From Microlunatus speluncae (GTDB lineage: Bacteria > Actinomycetota > Actinomycetes > Propionibacteriales > Propionibacteriaceae), in assembly GCF_009299835.1 (NCBI RefSeq), contig NZ_VKCZ01000014.1, positions 62,001-126,000 on the forward strand: a stretch of DNA of 64,000 bases. The letters are read 5' to 3'. Of this stretch, positions 18,198 to 27,045 are shown in pieces (position 1 is the first letter of the stretch; each line of letters opens with the position of its first letter). The notes below the pieces were generated by a model. That model was not told where the DNA came from. It was given only the letters and a program-made list of their open reading frames with translations, and made no database searches. The position numbers and the translations under genes are program-made.

Positions 18198-20303
18198 GTG
18201 GTGGCCGAACCGACGACGAAGCTGAGTGAGGCCGGTCCGCAATCGCCGGGTCATCGCCGGGCGCTCGAGGCCGCTGTCTCCGGCATCGCCGGTCAGGAGC
18301 GGCCGGGGCAGGTCGAGATGGCCGACGCGATCGCCCAGGCCATCGATTCGGGTCGGCACCTGCTGGTCCAGGCCGGCACCGGCACCGGCAAGTCGCTCGG
18401 CTATCTGGCCCCGGCTCTGGTCGCGGTGGCCGAGGGCTCGGCCGACCGGATCGTCGTCGCCACCGCCACCCTCGCCTTGCAGAGTCAGCTGGCCGACAAC
18501 GACATCCCGGCCGCGTTGGCGGCGGTGGAGAAGGTCACCGGGAAGCGGCCGCGGCACGCGGTGCTGAAGGGCCGGACCAACTACGCCTGCCTCTACCGGG
18601 CACGCAGTGGTGGCGCCGACGATCAGGCCGCCCTGTTCGGCGTCGATGATCTTGCCGCCACGCTGCCGAGCGCCGGCGCGGGGGAGCCGGATTCCGCGCT
18701 GGGGGCGGAGGTGCTGCGGCTCCGCGAGTGGATCGAGGAGGAAGACGGCCGGACCGGCCTGGCCGACCGGGACTCGGCTCCGAGTCATTCCGAACGGGGT
18801 TGGCAGCAGGTGTCGATCCCGGTCCGGGAATGCCTGGGCCCGCAACGCTGCCCGTACGGTGACGCCTGCTTCGTCGAACGTTCCCGCGACGTCGCCCGGG
18901 CCGCGGATCTGGTGGTCACCAATCACGCGCTGTTGGCCATCAACGCGATGCACGGCGAGACGGCGCTGCCCGAGCACGATGCGGTGATCATCGACGAGGC
19001 GCACGAGCTGGTCTCCCGGGTGACCGGGGCCGCCTCCTCCGAGCTCAGCCCGCAGGCGATCGAGCGGGTCGGCCGGCGGGCCGCCTCCTACCTCGAGGAC
19101 GAGGTCGCACTGGATCTGCTGGAGTCGGCCGACACGCTCCGGGCCGCGCTGGACGCGTCGCCGCTGGACCGGATCGAGGATCCGGACTCGGCCTTCGGCC
19201 AGGCCTGTGCGGTCGTCCGGACGGCGGCCCGGCGGGCGGTCAGCGAGCTGACCAGTGGCGGTGAGAAGACCGATCCGGACCAGCGCCAGGCGGCGGCGGT
19301 GGTGAAGGAGATCTTCGACATCGCCGAGCGGATGGCCGCGATGAGCCAACACGACGTGATCTGGGTGACCGAACGGGAGCGCACCGGCCGCGAGGCCTGC
19401 GTCGCTCCGCTGACGGTGTCCGGGCTGATGCGGGCCAGCATCTTCGGTGCGCGGACCGTGGTGCTGACGTCGGCGACGCTGAAACTCGGCGGCGACTTCA
19501 ACGCGGTCGCGGCCTCGGTCGGGTTGCGGCCGGATGAGCGGGACGAGTCCGCGATCGTCGAAGTCGATCATGACACTGACGACGACGGCGACGACGAGAA
19601 GGCGGACCCGAACCGGCCGCAACCGTGGCGAGGGCTGGACGTCGGGTCGCCGTTCGACTATCCGCGGCAGGGAATCCTCTACATCGCCACCGATCTGCCG
19701 CCGCCCGGCCGGGACGGCCTGTCCGAGGCGACGCTGAAGGAGATCGCCGAGCTGGTCTGGGCGGCCGGCGGGCGCACCCTCGGTCTGTTCTCCTCCCGCC
19801 GCGCGGCGGAGGCGGCCGCGACGTACGTCCGCAAACAGCTGCCGAAGCAGACCATCCTGTGCCAGGGCGACGCTCAGCTCACCGAGCTCAAGCGGCGCTT
19901 CGTCGCGGAGGAGGAGGTGAGCCTGTTCGGCACCCTGTCGCTGTGGCAGGGCGTCGACGTCCCGGGCTCGACCTGCACCCAGGTGATCATCGATCGGATC
20001 CCGTTCCCGCGGCCGGACGATCCGTTGTTGATGGCGCGGCAGCGGTCCGTGGCCGAGGCCGGCGGCAACGGCTTCATGGCGGTCGCCGCCACTCATGCCG
20101 CGCTGTTGCTCGCCCAGGGCACCGGCCGGTTGATCCGCCGGCTCAGTGATCGCGGTCTGGTCGCGATCCTCGATCCCCGGCTCGCCACCGCCCGGTACGG
20201 CAGCTATCTGCGGGCCTCGCTGCCGCCCTTCTGGCCGACCCGCGATCGCGAGGTCGCGGTCCAGGCGCTGCGCCGCCTCGTCGAACGCGCCGAGCAGGCC
20301 TGA
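18198..20303 (+). CDS. DinG-family ATP-dependent DNA helicase
   Basis: This is a superfamily 2, XPD-like 5'-3' helicase of 701 residues. Walker A is AGTGTGKS, the DEAH box is IIDEAHELV, and the C-terminal helicase motif is QGTGRLIRRLSDRG. Four cysteines between motifs I and II (YACLY, ECLG, RCPYG, ACFVE) form the iron-sulfur-cluster site. An acidic insertion (residues about 455-475, Asp/Glu-rich) precedes the second RecA domain. It starts at GTG 18198, six bases after TAAGGT (18186-18191). Its end faces lexA across a hairpin. It probably helps resolve forks or R-loops, but no LexA box was seen upstream, so damage induction is not supported. Confidence 0.9.
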   Translation: MVAEPTTKLSEAGPQSPGHRRALEAAVSGIAGQERPGQVEMADAIAQAIDSGRHLLVQAGTGTGKSLGYLAPALVAVAEGSADRIVVATATLALQSQLADNDIPAALAAVEKVTGKRPRHAVLKGRTNYACLYRARSGGADDQAALFGVDDLAATLPSAGAGEPDSALGAEVLRLREWIEEEDGRTGLADRDSAPSHSERGWQQVSIPVRECLGPQRCPYGDACFVERSRDVARAADLVVTNHALLAINAMHGETALPEHDAVIIDEAHELVSRVTGAASSELSPQAIERVGRRAASYLEDEVALDLLESADTLRAALDASPLDRIEDPDSAFGQACAVVRTAARRAVSELTSGGEKTDPDQRQAAAVVKEIFDIAERMAAMSQHDVIWVTERERTGREACVAPLTVSGLMRASIFGARTVVLTSATLKLGGDFNAVAASVGLRPDERDESAIVEVDHDTDDDGDDEKADPNRPQPWRGLDVGSPFDYPRQGILYIATDLPPPGRDGLSEATLKEIAELVWAAGGRTLGLFSSRRAAEAAATYVRKQLPKQTILCQGDAQLTELKRRFVAEEEVSLFGTLSLWQGVDVPGSTCTQVIIDRIPFPRPDDPLLMARQRSVAEAGGNGFMAVAATHAALLLAQGTGRLIRRLSDRGLVAILDPRLATARYGSYLRASLPPFWPTRDREVAVQALRRLVERAEQA

Positions 20304-20310
20304 ACGCCGT

Positions 20311-20340
20311 GATGCCCCGGCCCACGCGGACCGGGGCATC
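20311..20340. terminator. Hairpin between the dinG-type gene and lexA
   Basis: A perfect 10-bp stem (20311-20320 with 20331-20340) and a 10-nt loop lie 7 bp after the helicase stop and 39 bp from the convergent lexA stop. It probably terminates both transcripts. Confidence 0.75.
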
Positions 20341-20379
20341 ATGGCGACGATCAGTCGATCACCGGAATGATCTTGAGGG

Positions 20380-21243
20380 TCAGGTGACCCGGCGGAGCAC
20401 CGCAACGACCTTGCCGAGGATCTTGGCGTGATTGCCGTCGATCGGGTCGTAGGCCGGGTTGTGGGGCATCAGCCAGACCTGGTTGCCGGTCCGCTTGAAG
20501 GTCTTCACCGTGGCCTCGGTGTCCAGCAGGGCGGCGACGATGTCGCCGTTCTCCGCGGTCTGTTCCCGTCGCACGGCGACCCAGTCGCCGTCGCAGATCG
20601 CCGCGTCGACCATCGAATCGCCGCGGACCTCGAGCAGGAACAGCTCCCCTTCGCCGACCAGCTGCCGGGGGAGTGCGAACACGTCCTCCACCTGCTCCTC
20701 GGCCAGGATCGGACCGCCGGCCGCGATCCGGCCGAGCACCGGAACGTGCACCGGCGCCGGGAAGCTGTTGCCGACCTCGGACTCGTCGAACTCCGACTGG
20801 GACGCGGCGGCCACCGACTTGGCGACCGCTGCCGCCGCCGGATCGCCGGGCATCAGGACCTCCAGCGCACGCGGCCGGTTGGGGTCTCGGCGCAGGAATC
20901 CCTTGGATTCAAGGACCTTCAGCTGGTGGGCGACGCTGGAGGAGCTGGCCAGGCCGACCGCATCGCCCATCTCGCGGATGCTCGGCGGGTAGCCGCGGGC
21001 CTCGACCGTTTCCTTGATCACCTCGAGCACCCGGCGCTGCCGCGGCGTCAGGCCGGCGGCGTCGATCGGGCCGTCCGGCAGTGAACTGACGGTGGCTCCC
21101 AACTCGGCGGCGACGTCGGCGTCCCGGGGCCGCCCCCGGCGTCGCGGAGCGTTGCCGGCCGGTGCCTCGGCCGCAGTGGTCCGGGCGCGGCTCGACGTCG
21201 AGTCACGCTTCTTCTCCGATGGATTGTCGTCGCGCTTGGCCAT
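20380..21243 (-). CDS. lexA: SOS repressor LexA
   Basis: LexA is a dimeric repressor of DNA-damage genes that cuts itself when RecA filaments form. Residues 1-60 are a disordered, charged extension. The winged-helix domain runs from [12 protein letters not shown] through [21 protein letters not shown]. The cleavage bond is Ala175-Gly176 (RIAAGGPI), and the Ser210-Lys247 dyad (GDSMVD, TVKTF) keeps the 37-residue spacing of E. coli LexA. The open frame extends upstream, but ATG 21243 is the fitting start (287 residues). A LexA-like box at 21276-21291 lies in its promoter, so it is autoregulated. It is divergent from a small membrane-protein gene with further boxes. Confidence 0.95.
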   Translation of the reverse strand: MAKRDDNPSEKKRDSTSSRARTTAAEAPAGNAPRRRGRPRDADVAAELGATVSSLPDGPIDAAGLTPRQRRVLEVIKETVEARGYPPSIREMGDAVGLASSSSVAHQLKVLESKGFLRRDPNRPRALEVLMPGDPAAAAVAKSVAAASQSEFDESEVGNSFPAPVHVPVLGRIAAGGPILAEEQVEDVFALPRQLVGEGELFLLEVRGDSMVDAAICDGDWVAVRREQTAENGDIVAALLDTEATVKTFKRTGNQVWLMPHNPAYDPIDGNHAKILGKVVAVLRRVT

Positions 21244-21275
21244 GTGCCTGACAGTAGAGAAGGCCGCAGACAAAT

Positions 21276-21291
21276 TCAAACATCTGTTCGA
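21276..21291. promoter_or_regulatory. LexA box in the lexA promoter
   Basis: TCAAACATCTGTTCGA differs from TCGAAC-N4-GTTCGA at one position. It lies 33 bp upstream of the lexA ATG, as expected for autoregulation. Confidence 0.8.
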
Positions 21292-21427
21292 CCCGGCGTG
21301 TCGTGACCGCCGGTGGCCGCTCGGGAATCGAATGTCAGTGCCGCCTGTTTGACTCTGAACATCGGGAAAGACACACCCGAACACGCGTGCGAATGTGCTT
21401 GCTTTCGGCCAGCGCGAGTGGGCATTA

Positions 21428-21459
21428 TCAAACACACGTTCTATCGAACATCAGTTCGA
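21428..21459. promoter_or_regulatory. Two abutting LexA boxes
   Basis: TCGAACATCAGTTCGA (21444-21459) is a perfect box. Directly in front of it, with no gap, TCAAACACACGTTCTA (21428-21443) is a second box with two mismatches. The pair ends 21 bp before the ATG of the small membrane gene at 21481, so LexA bound there would cover its promoter. This is the strongest SOS control region in the window. Confidence 0.85.
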
Positions 21460-21480
21460 TCTGGGGAGAAGGAGAAGACG

Positions 21481-21855
21481 ATGGCGACAGTAGCCCTGAT
21501 CGCGGATCCGACCCGACGGGCCGATACCCACGGCGCAAGGTCTCGTCGTCCGAGCTCTCGCCGGCGGAGTCTCGGCTCGGCCCGGCAGGCTCTGCCCGGC
21601 GCTCAGCCGCGGGCCGGCGTCGCCGGTCCCCGGGTCCGGCAGCTCGATCCGGCCGTGGCCCGGTCCTGCCGGATCAGCACGACGGTGCCGATCCGCGACC
21701 TCGATTTCGACTGGCGGCTGACCCGGCGCGGGACCACCGTGATCATGGTCATCGGGCTCGTGATCGCCGCGGCGGCGCTGACCGTGATCGGGGCGACCGT
21801 CGCCCGGGTGACCGCGGACGACTATCAGCCGGCGACTCAGACCGCGGTGCGCTGA
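21481..21855 (+). CDS. Probable SOS-induced cell-division inhibitor (ChiZ/DivS position), no LysM
   Basis: This protein has 124 residues. The N-terminal part (1-83) is disordered and very rich in Arg and Ser, then one membrane helix spans about 85-109, and a 15-residue tail lies outside. The gene divergent from lexA in mycobacteria (Rv2719c/ChiZ) and corynebacteria (DivS) is a LexA-controlled division inhibitor. ChiZ has the same disordered Arg-rich cytoplasmic arm and single helix, but adds a LysM domain that is absent here. The start ATG 21481 has GGAGAAGGAG upstream. Its 3' end overlaps the convergent RDD gene by 19 bp. Role is inferred from position, topology and the tandem LexA boxes, not from clear homology. 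Confidence 0.7.
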   Translation: MATVALIADPTRRADTHGARSRRPSSRRRSLGSARQALPGAQPRAGVAGPRVRQLDPAVARSCRISTTVPIRDLDFDWRLTRRGTTVIMVIGLVIAAAALTVIGATVARVTADDYQPATQTAVR

Positions 21856-22760
21856 TCCGGCTGGTCGATCACGATCGTCCGCATCAGCTTGTCCGAGAAG
21901 GTCTGCCGCTTCTCGTCCCACAGCGGCCAGAGATAGCCGACATAGGCGATGCCGTCGAGGTAGTGGACGATGTCGCGCAGGAAGGCGTTGCCGGCGCCGA
22001 TCGGCTGCCCGGTCTGTTCGCTGATCAACTTGATCTTGGTGACCCGCTTGCCGAGTGACTGACCGGTCCGGCCGCCGGTGAGCCAGCGGTTGTAGATGTT
22101 CCAGCCGAGCGACAGCAGCGAGAGCACACAGAGCACGATCATCCAGACCGACATCGACGTCAGGTCGGGCACGTAATTGTCCTCGCCCCGCTGCAGGGCA
22201 GTGATCATCGAGCCGATGAACCCGAAGTACCAGATCATGGCGACGATCGACACGATGTAGGCCGGGATGAAGTCGATCAGGTTGGCGCCGACCCGCTTGC
22301 CCCAGGAGGCGTAATCGGTGCGAGGCACGGCGGCCGGCGGATACGGCATCGGCGGCCCGGGCATCGGCTGCTGGGCGGGCGGATAGGGCGCTCCGCCGTA
22401 CGGCGCGTGCTGCTGACCCGGTTGCGGGCCAGGCCCCTGCGGCGGCTGGTACTGCTGCTGCGGGTGCTGTTGATACGACTGGTCCGGCTGCTGCTGCTGC
22501 GGGTGCTGTTGATGCGACTGGGCCGGCTGCTGAAACGGCTGGGCCGGCTGTTGGGGTGGCGGCTGCCGATCCGGGCCGGGCGCCTGCCACTGCTGCTCCG
22601 GCGATGGCTGGTGCGGGGCCTGGCTCGCGTCGGCATCGGGACGAGACCAGGGCGACTGTGCCGGGTCGGTCGGGGTGACCGGATGGTGGGGCCCGGGATC
22701 GCGGTTCGGTCCGGGGACTCCGCGCTCGCTCTGCTGGCCGGGATCGTCGGGTTGGCTCAC
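21837..22760 (-). CDS. RDD-family membrane protein with Gln/Pro-rich N terminus
   Basis: The 307-residue product has a long Pro/Gln-rich cytoplasmic arm (residues about 1-145, with repeats like QQPAQPFQQPAQSHQQHPQQ) and a C-terminal RDD domain of three to four membrane helices starting YASWGKRVGANLIDFIPAYI; the hallmark Arg and two Asp appear as R-x6-D-F. RDD proteins are of mostly unknown function, some acting in ion homeostasis. The start is GTG 22760 with GGAGGT six bases upstream; the open frame continues further but without support. It is convergent with the lexA-divergent gene. Confidence 0.85.
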   Translation of the reverse strand: MSQPDDPGQQSERGVPGPNRDPGPHHPVTPTDPAQSPWSRPDADASQAPHQPSPEQQWQAPGPDRQPPPQQPAQPFQQPAQSHQQHPQQQQPDQSYQQHPQQQYQPPQGPGPQPGQQHAPYGGAPYPPAQQPMPGPPMPYPPAAVPRTDYASWGKRVGANLIDFIPAYIVSIVAMIWYFGFIGSMITALQRGEDNYVPDLTSMSVWMIVLCVLSLLSLGWNIYNRWLTGGRTGQSLGKRVTKIKLISEQTGQPIGAGNAFLRDIVHYLDGIAYVGYLWPLWDEKRQTFSDKLMRTIVIDQPDQRTAV

Positions 22761-22923
22761 TCTGTGACCTCCGCATCGAACGAGCCGCCGCTCCGGCGGC
22801 CCCGCGAGGGGAGCATAGTGCCATCGTCCGGCCGGTCGGCACCCCCGCGACCGCCAGTCGGGCCGGGCCCCGGTGTGCGGTGCCGGGTCACCGGGGACAC
22901 CCGCTCGGTGCAGAATGGGCGGC

Positions 22924-23427
22924 ATGGTCGGTCGAAGGGGTGATGCGGGCGGCGACTCCGCCCCGGCTCCCGGTGCCACCGGCGCTGTGCGTACCGGTGC
23001 GATTCCCGGCGCGACCGCCGGCCTGGTCACCTCGTTCCGGGCGGGCTCGGGCCTGAAGTATCTGGCGGGCTTCTTCGGTGGCGGAGTCGCGCTGAGCGCG
23101 ATCTACGCGGTGAGCGGGCAGGGTCTACCGTGCCCGCTGCGGCTGCTCACCGGGTGGGAGTGCCCGCTGTGTGGTGGCACCCGGCTGGGCAGCGCCCTGC
23201 TGCACGGCGATCTCGCCGGCGCGTTCGGATACAACCCGGTGGTGTTCATCGGCCTGATCGTGCTCACCGGGTTCGGCGTGCTCTGGATCGTCGAGGCGCT
23301 CGGTGGCCCCCGGGTCCGGCCGCCGGCCCGGATCGCGGCCGTGCTCCGGACGATGACGCCGACCCGGTGGCTGATCGTCGGTCTCGTGCTGTCCCTGATC
23401 TACGTGCTGGCGCGCAACCTGCTCTGA
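22924..23427 (+). CDS. DUF2752 membrane protein
   Basis: The product (167 residues) has a hydrophilic, Gly/Ala-rich start and three membrane helices. The DUF2752 core reads CPLRLLTGWECPLCGGTRLGSALLHGDLAGAFGYNP, with the conserved C-P-x-C-G-x-T-R motif. The role of the family is unknown. CAGAAT (22911-22916) ends seven bases before ATG 22924, so I prefer that start over the ATG at 22915, which overlaps this element. nrdR follows on the same strand but has its own promoter. Confidence 0.82.
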   Translation: MVGRRGDAGGDSAPAPGATGAVRTGAIPGATAGLVTSFRAGSGLKYLAGFFGGGVALSAIYAVSGQGLPCPLRLLTGWECPLCGGTRLGSALLHGDLAGAFGYNPVVFIGLIVLTGFGVLWIVEALGGPRVRPPARIAAVLRTMTPTRWLIVGLVLSLIYVLARNLL

Positions 23428-23477
23428 GTCGGGTTCCGGCCCGAATTCTCCGGGTGTGATTTCATCCCCGCAATGGC

Positions 23478-23520
23478 TTGCACACCGCTCGCGGGCGCCC
23501 TAGGGTCTACATATAGTAGT
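23478..23520 (+). promoter_or_regulatory. nrdR-nrdJ promoter with candidate NrdR box
   Basis: TTGCAC (23478-23483), 17 bp, TAGGGT (23501-23506) make a good sigma-70-type promoter. CTACATATAGTAG (23508-23520) lies over the expected transcription start and resembles the AT-rich NrdR box (ACACTATATATAGTGT type). Only one box is clear, whereas NrdR usually binds two about 15 bp apart, so the assignment is tentative. No cobalamin riboswitch was recognised in this short leader. Confidence 0.55.
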
Positions 23521-23577
23521 CAGGGGATGGGTTTCGCCCCACAGGTTGTGGTGAGGAAGCCCCGGGGAGAGGAAACG

Positions 23578-24120
23578 ATGCACTGCCCGTACTGCCGGCA
23601 CACCGACTCGAAGGTTCTGGACTCGCGCACCGCGGAGGACGGCTGCAGCATTCGGCGACGCCGCCAATGCCCGTCCTGCTCGCGCCGCTTCACCACGATC
23701 GAACAGATGCAGCTTGTCATCGTCAAGCGGAGCGGCGTCGTCGAGCCGTTCAACCGGGACAAGGTCGTCTCGGGAGTCCGGAAGGCCTGCAAGGGCCGGC
23801 CGGTGGACGAGGTCCAGCTGGCCCGGCTCGGCCAGGTGGTGGAGGACACGCTGCGCGCCTGCGGCCAGTCCGAGATCCCGGCCGACGAGGTCGGTGTCGC
23901 GATCCTGGGTCCGCTGCGGGAGTTGGATCAGGTCGCGTACCTGCGCTTCGCCAGCGTCTACAAGCAGTACCACTCGCTGGAGGACTTCGAGTCCGAGATC
24001 GCGATGCTGCGGATCGAGTCAGAACCGTTGGGCATCGAGCCGCTGATCCCGGACCAGTTCGACAACAAGGTCAGCAACTTCACCCCGCACAAGCTCACTC
24101 CGGGCCGGACGGAAACGTAA
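23578..24120 (+). CDS. nrdR: Transcriptional repressor NrdR
   Basis: NrdR senses dATP/ATP and represses ribonucleotide reductase genes. The zinc ribbon uses Cys3, Cys6, Cys31 and Cys34, and is followed by the ATP-cone ([25 protein letters not shown]). At 180 residues it has a longer C-terminal tail than the usual ~155. The start ATG 23578 follows GGGGAGAGGAAACG. nrdJ begins 58 bp after the stop, the typical actinobacterial nrdR-nrdJ pair. Confidence 0.96.
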   Translation: MHCPYCRHTDSKVLDSRTAEDGCSIRRRRQCPSCSRRFTTIEQMQLVIVKRSGVVEPFNRDKVVSGVRKACKGRPVDEVQLARLGQVVEDTLRACGQSEIPADEVGVAILGPLRELDQVAYLRFASVYKQYHSLEDFESEIAMLRIESEPLGIEPLIPDQFDNKVSNFTPHKLTPGRTET

Positions 24121-24178
24121 CTGTCAGTGCCGGGGTGGACGATCAGTTCACAGCAAGAGGCGAGAGGAACACGGACGA

Positions 24179-26989
24179 ATGACGGAGCGCACACAATCGA
24201 TTCCCAACGGGGCCGGGCCGGCACCGAAGGGGCTTCGGATCGAGCGGGTGTTCACCACACCCGGCGTGCACCCGTACGCGGAGGTCGGCTGGGAGAGCCG
24301 GGATATCGTCCAGACCAACTGGAAGACCGGCGAGACGATCTTCGAGCAGTTGGCGACCGAGTTCCCGGAGTTCTGGAGTGCCAACGCCGCGACGATCGTG
24401 GCCACCAAATACTTCCGCGGCGCTCTCGGCGCCGACAACCGGGAGCGCAGCCTCAAGCAACTGATCGACCGGGTCGTGATCAGCTATCGGCGGGCCGGTG
24501 AACAACACGGTTACTTCGCCTCTCCGGCGGACGCCGAGACGTTCGAGCACGAGCTGACCTGGCTGTTGCTGCACCAGTACTTTTCGTTCAACTCCCCAGT
24601 CTGGTTCAACGTCGGCACGCCGTCGCCGCAGCAGGTGAGCGCGTGTTTCATCCTGTCGGTCGACGACTCGATGAATTCGATCTTGAACTGGTATCGCGAG
24701 GAGGGATTGATCTTCAAGGGCGGTTCCGGCGCCGGGGTCAACCTGTCCCGGATCCGGTCCAGCACCGAATTGCTCAGCTCCGGCGGCACCGCTTCGGGCC
24801 CCGTCTCCTTCATGCGCGGCGCCGACGCCAGCGCCGGGACGATCAAGTCCGGTGGCGCCACCCGGCGGGCGGCCAAAATGGTCGTGCTCGATGTCGATCA
24901 CCCCGACATCGAGGAGTTCGTCGAGACCAAGGCGCGCGAGGAGGACAAGATCCGCGCGCTGCGCGAGGCCGGCTACGACATGGATCTCGGCGGTCGCGAC
25001 ATCACCTCGGTGCAATATCAGAACGCCAACAACTCGGTGCGGGTCACCGACGAGTTCATGCGCGCCGTCGAGGACGGCACCGAGTTCGGCCTTCGCGCCC
25101 GCACCGACGGCCGGGTCGTGCAGCCCGTGGACGCCCGCGGCCTGTTCGACAAGATCGCCAAGGCGGCCTGGGACTGTGCCGACCCGGGGATGCAGTACGA
25201 CGACACGATCAACGACTGGCACACCAACCCCGAGTCGGGCCGGATCAACGCTTCCAACCCTTGCTCCGAATTCATGAGCCTCGACAACAGCAGTTGCAAT
25301 CTGGCCAGTCTCAATCTGCTCAAGTTCCTGGGCGACGACGGCGCCTTCGACGGCGAGAGGTTCGAGCGGGCGGTGGAATTGATCATCACCGCGATGGACA
25401 TCTCGATCTGCTTCGCCGACTTCCCGACCGAGAGGATTGGTGAGATCACCCGGGACTTCCGTCAGCTCGGCATCGGTTACGCCAACCTGGGTGCGCTGTT
25501 GATGGCCACCGGCCACGGGTACGACACCGACGGTGGACGGGCGTTCGCGGCGGCGATCACGTCGCTGATGACCGGTGCGTCGTACCGGCGGTCGGCCGAG
25601 TTGGCCGGCGTGGTCGGCCCATACGCCGGGTTCGCCCGGAACGCCACGGCGCACCGGCGGGTGATGCGAAAGCACCAGGCCGCGAACGACGCGCTCCGGC
25701 CGGTCGGCGTGCTCGACGCGTCGCTGCAGCAGCGGGCGACGGCGGCCTGGGACGCGGTGATCAAGCTGGGCGAGGAGCACGGCTACCGCAACGCGCAGGC
25801 CAGCGTGCTCGCTCCGACCGGGACGATCAGTTTCATGATGGACTGCGACACCACCGGCATCGAGCCGGACTTCTCGCTGGTCAAGTTCAAGAAGCTGGTC
25901 GGCGGCGGGTCGCTGCAGATCGTCAACCAGACCATCCCGCGGGCGCTGCGCAGGCTGGGCTACGCGGAGGAGACCGCCGAGGCGATCGTCGAGTTCATCG
26001 CCGAGCACGGTCACGTGATCGACGCGCCGGGCCTGAAGCCGGAGCACTACGAGGTGTTCGACACCGCGATGGGTGAGCGGGCGATCAAGCCGATGGGGCA
26101 CGTCCGGATGATGGCCGCGGCGCAGCCGTTCCTGTCCGGCGCGATCTCCAAGACGGTCAACCTGCCCGAGACGGCGACGGTGGAGGAGATCGCCGACGTC
26201 TACCTGCAGGGCTGGAAGCTGGGCCTGAAGGCGCTCGCCGTCTATCGGGACAACTGCAAGGTCGGCCAGCCGCTGAGCGACGGCAAGGCGAAGAAGAAGG
26301 ATCGGCCGACCGAAGCCGCAATGATCGAATACCGGCCGATCCGCAAGCGGCTGCCGAAGACCCGGCCGAGCCTGACCACGTCGTTCTCGGTCGGCGGCGC
26401 CGAGGGCTACATGACGTCGGGCTCCTATCCCGACGACGGCTTGGGCGAGGTGTTCCTCAAGCTGGGCAAGCAGGGCTCGACCCTGGCCGGCGTGATGGAC
26501 GCCTTCTCGATCGCGGTCTCGATCGGCCTGCAGTACGGCGTGCCGCTGGAGACGTTCATCCAGAAGTTCACCAACCTGAAGTTCGAGCCGGCCGGATTGA
26601 CCGATGACCAGGACATCCGGATGGCGCAGTCGATCATGGACTACATCTTCCGCCGGCTCGCCCTTGATCATCTGTCGTTCGAGAGCCGCGCCGAGCTCGG
26701 CATCTACACCGCCGCGGAGCGGGCCCGCCAGGTCGAGACCGGCTCCTACCGGCCGGCCGAGGAATCGGACCAGGTCAGCGAATCCGAGTCGCTGAAGAGT
26801 TCCGAGTCCGACCCCGAGCCGGCCGGCAAGCCGGTCGAATCGTCGGTGCACACCACCGCCGAGCTGATGGAGTCGATCTCCGGCACCAGCGTCGACGCGC
26901 CGCTCTGCTTCAGCTGCGGCACCAAGATGCGCCCCAGCGGCAGCTGCTACGTCTGCGAGGGTTGCGGCTCCACCAGTGGCTGCAGTTGA
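24179..26989 (+). CDS. nrdJ: Adenosylcobalamin-dependent (class II) ribonucleotide reductase
   Basis: This enzyme makes deoxyribonucleotides with or without oxygen, using coenzyme B12 as radical source. The finger loop N-P-C-S-E gives Asn360, Cys362 (thiyl radical) and Glu364; Cys156 and Cys373 fit the redox pair, with the same 11-residue spacing Cys362-Cys373 known from Thermotoga NrdJ. A Ser/Glu-rich linker (about 860-900) joins the C-terminal zinc-ribbon-like tail with C-x2-C, C-x2-C-x2-C cysteines, which re-reduces the active site. At 936 residues it appears complete. The dependency implies B12 supply. A hairpin (27002-27043) lies 13 bp after the stop. Confidence 0.96.
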   Translation: MTERTQSIPNGAGPAPKGLRIERVFTTPGVHPYAEVGWESRDIVQTNWKTGETIFEQLATEFPEFWSANAATIVATKYFRGALGADNRERSLKQLIDRVVISYRRAGEQHGYFASPADAETFEHELTWLLLHQYFSFNSPVWFNVGTPSPQQVSACFILSVDDSMNSILNWYREEGLIFKGGSGAGVNLSRIRSSTELLSSGGTASGPVSFMRGADASAGTIKSGGATRRAAKMVVLDVDHPDIEEFVETKAREEDKIRALREAGYDMDLGGRDITSVQYQNANNSVRVTDEFMRAVEDGTEFGLRARTDGRVVQPVDARGLFDKIAKAAWDCADPGMQYDDTINDWHTNPESGRINASNPCSEFMSLDNSSCNLASLNLLKFLGDDGAFDGERFERAVELIITAMDISICFADFPTERIGEITRDFRQLGIGYANLGALLMATGHGYDTDGGRAFAAAITSLMTGASYRRSAELAGVVGPYAGFARNATAHRRVMRKHQAANDALRPVGVLDASLQQRATAAWDAVIKLGEEHGYRNAQASVLAPTGTISFMMDCDTTGIEPDFSLVKFKKLVGGGSLQIVNQTIPRALRRLGYAEETAEAIVEFIAEHGHVIDAPGLKPEHYEVFDTAMGERAIKPMGHVRMMAAAQPFLSGAISKTVNLPETATVEEIADVYLQGWKLGLKALAVYRDNCKVGQPLSDGKAKKKDRPTEAAMIEYRPIRKRLPKTRPSLTTSFSVGGAEGYMTSGSYPDDGLGEVFLKLGKQGSTLAGVMDAFSIAVSIGLQYGVPLETFIQKFTNLKFEPAGLTDDQDIRMAQSIMDYIFRRLALDHLSFESRAELGIYTAAERARQVETGSYRPAEESDQVSESESLKSSESDPEPAGKPVESSVHTTAELMESISGTSVDAPLCFSCGTKMRPSGSCYVCEGCGSTSGCS

Positions 26990-27001
26990 CCCACGCCGGC
27001 A

Positions 27002-27043
27002 TGTCAGAACTGAGTTGTGCTGGAGCACGACTCAGTTCTGACA
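27002..27043. repeat. Hairpin-repeat family, copy 1
   Basis: Arms at 27002-27021 and 27024-27043 pair at 19 of 20 positions (core TGTCAGAACTGAGT). It fills the space between the nrdJ stop and the convergent merR stop, so it may terminate both. Confidence 0.9.
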
Positions 27044-27045
27044 AC

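Noticed and set aside
17883..20405. 840-codon minus frame opposite hflX and the dinG-type gene
   Set aside because: Both plus-strand genes have complete motifs; the minus frame has none and is a GC-skew artefact.
24143..27028. 961-codon minus frame opposite nrdJ
   Set aside because: nrdJ is unambiguous. The frame exists because stop codons are rare on the complement of high-GC3 genes.
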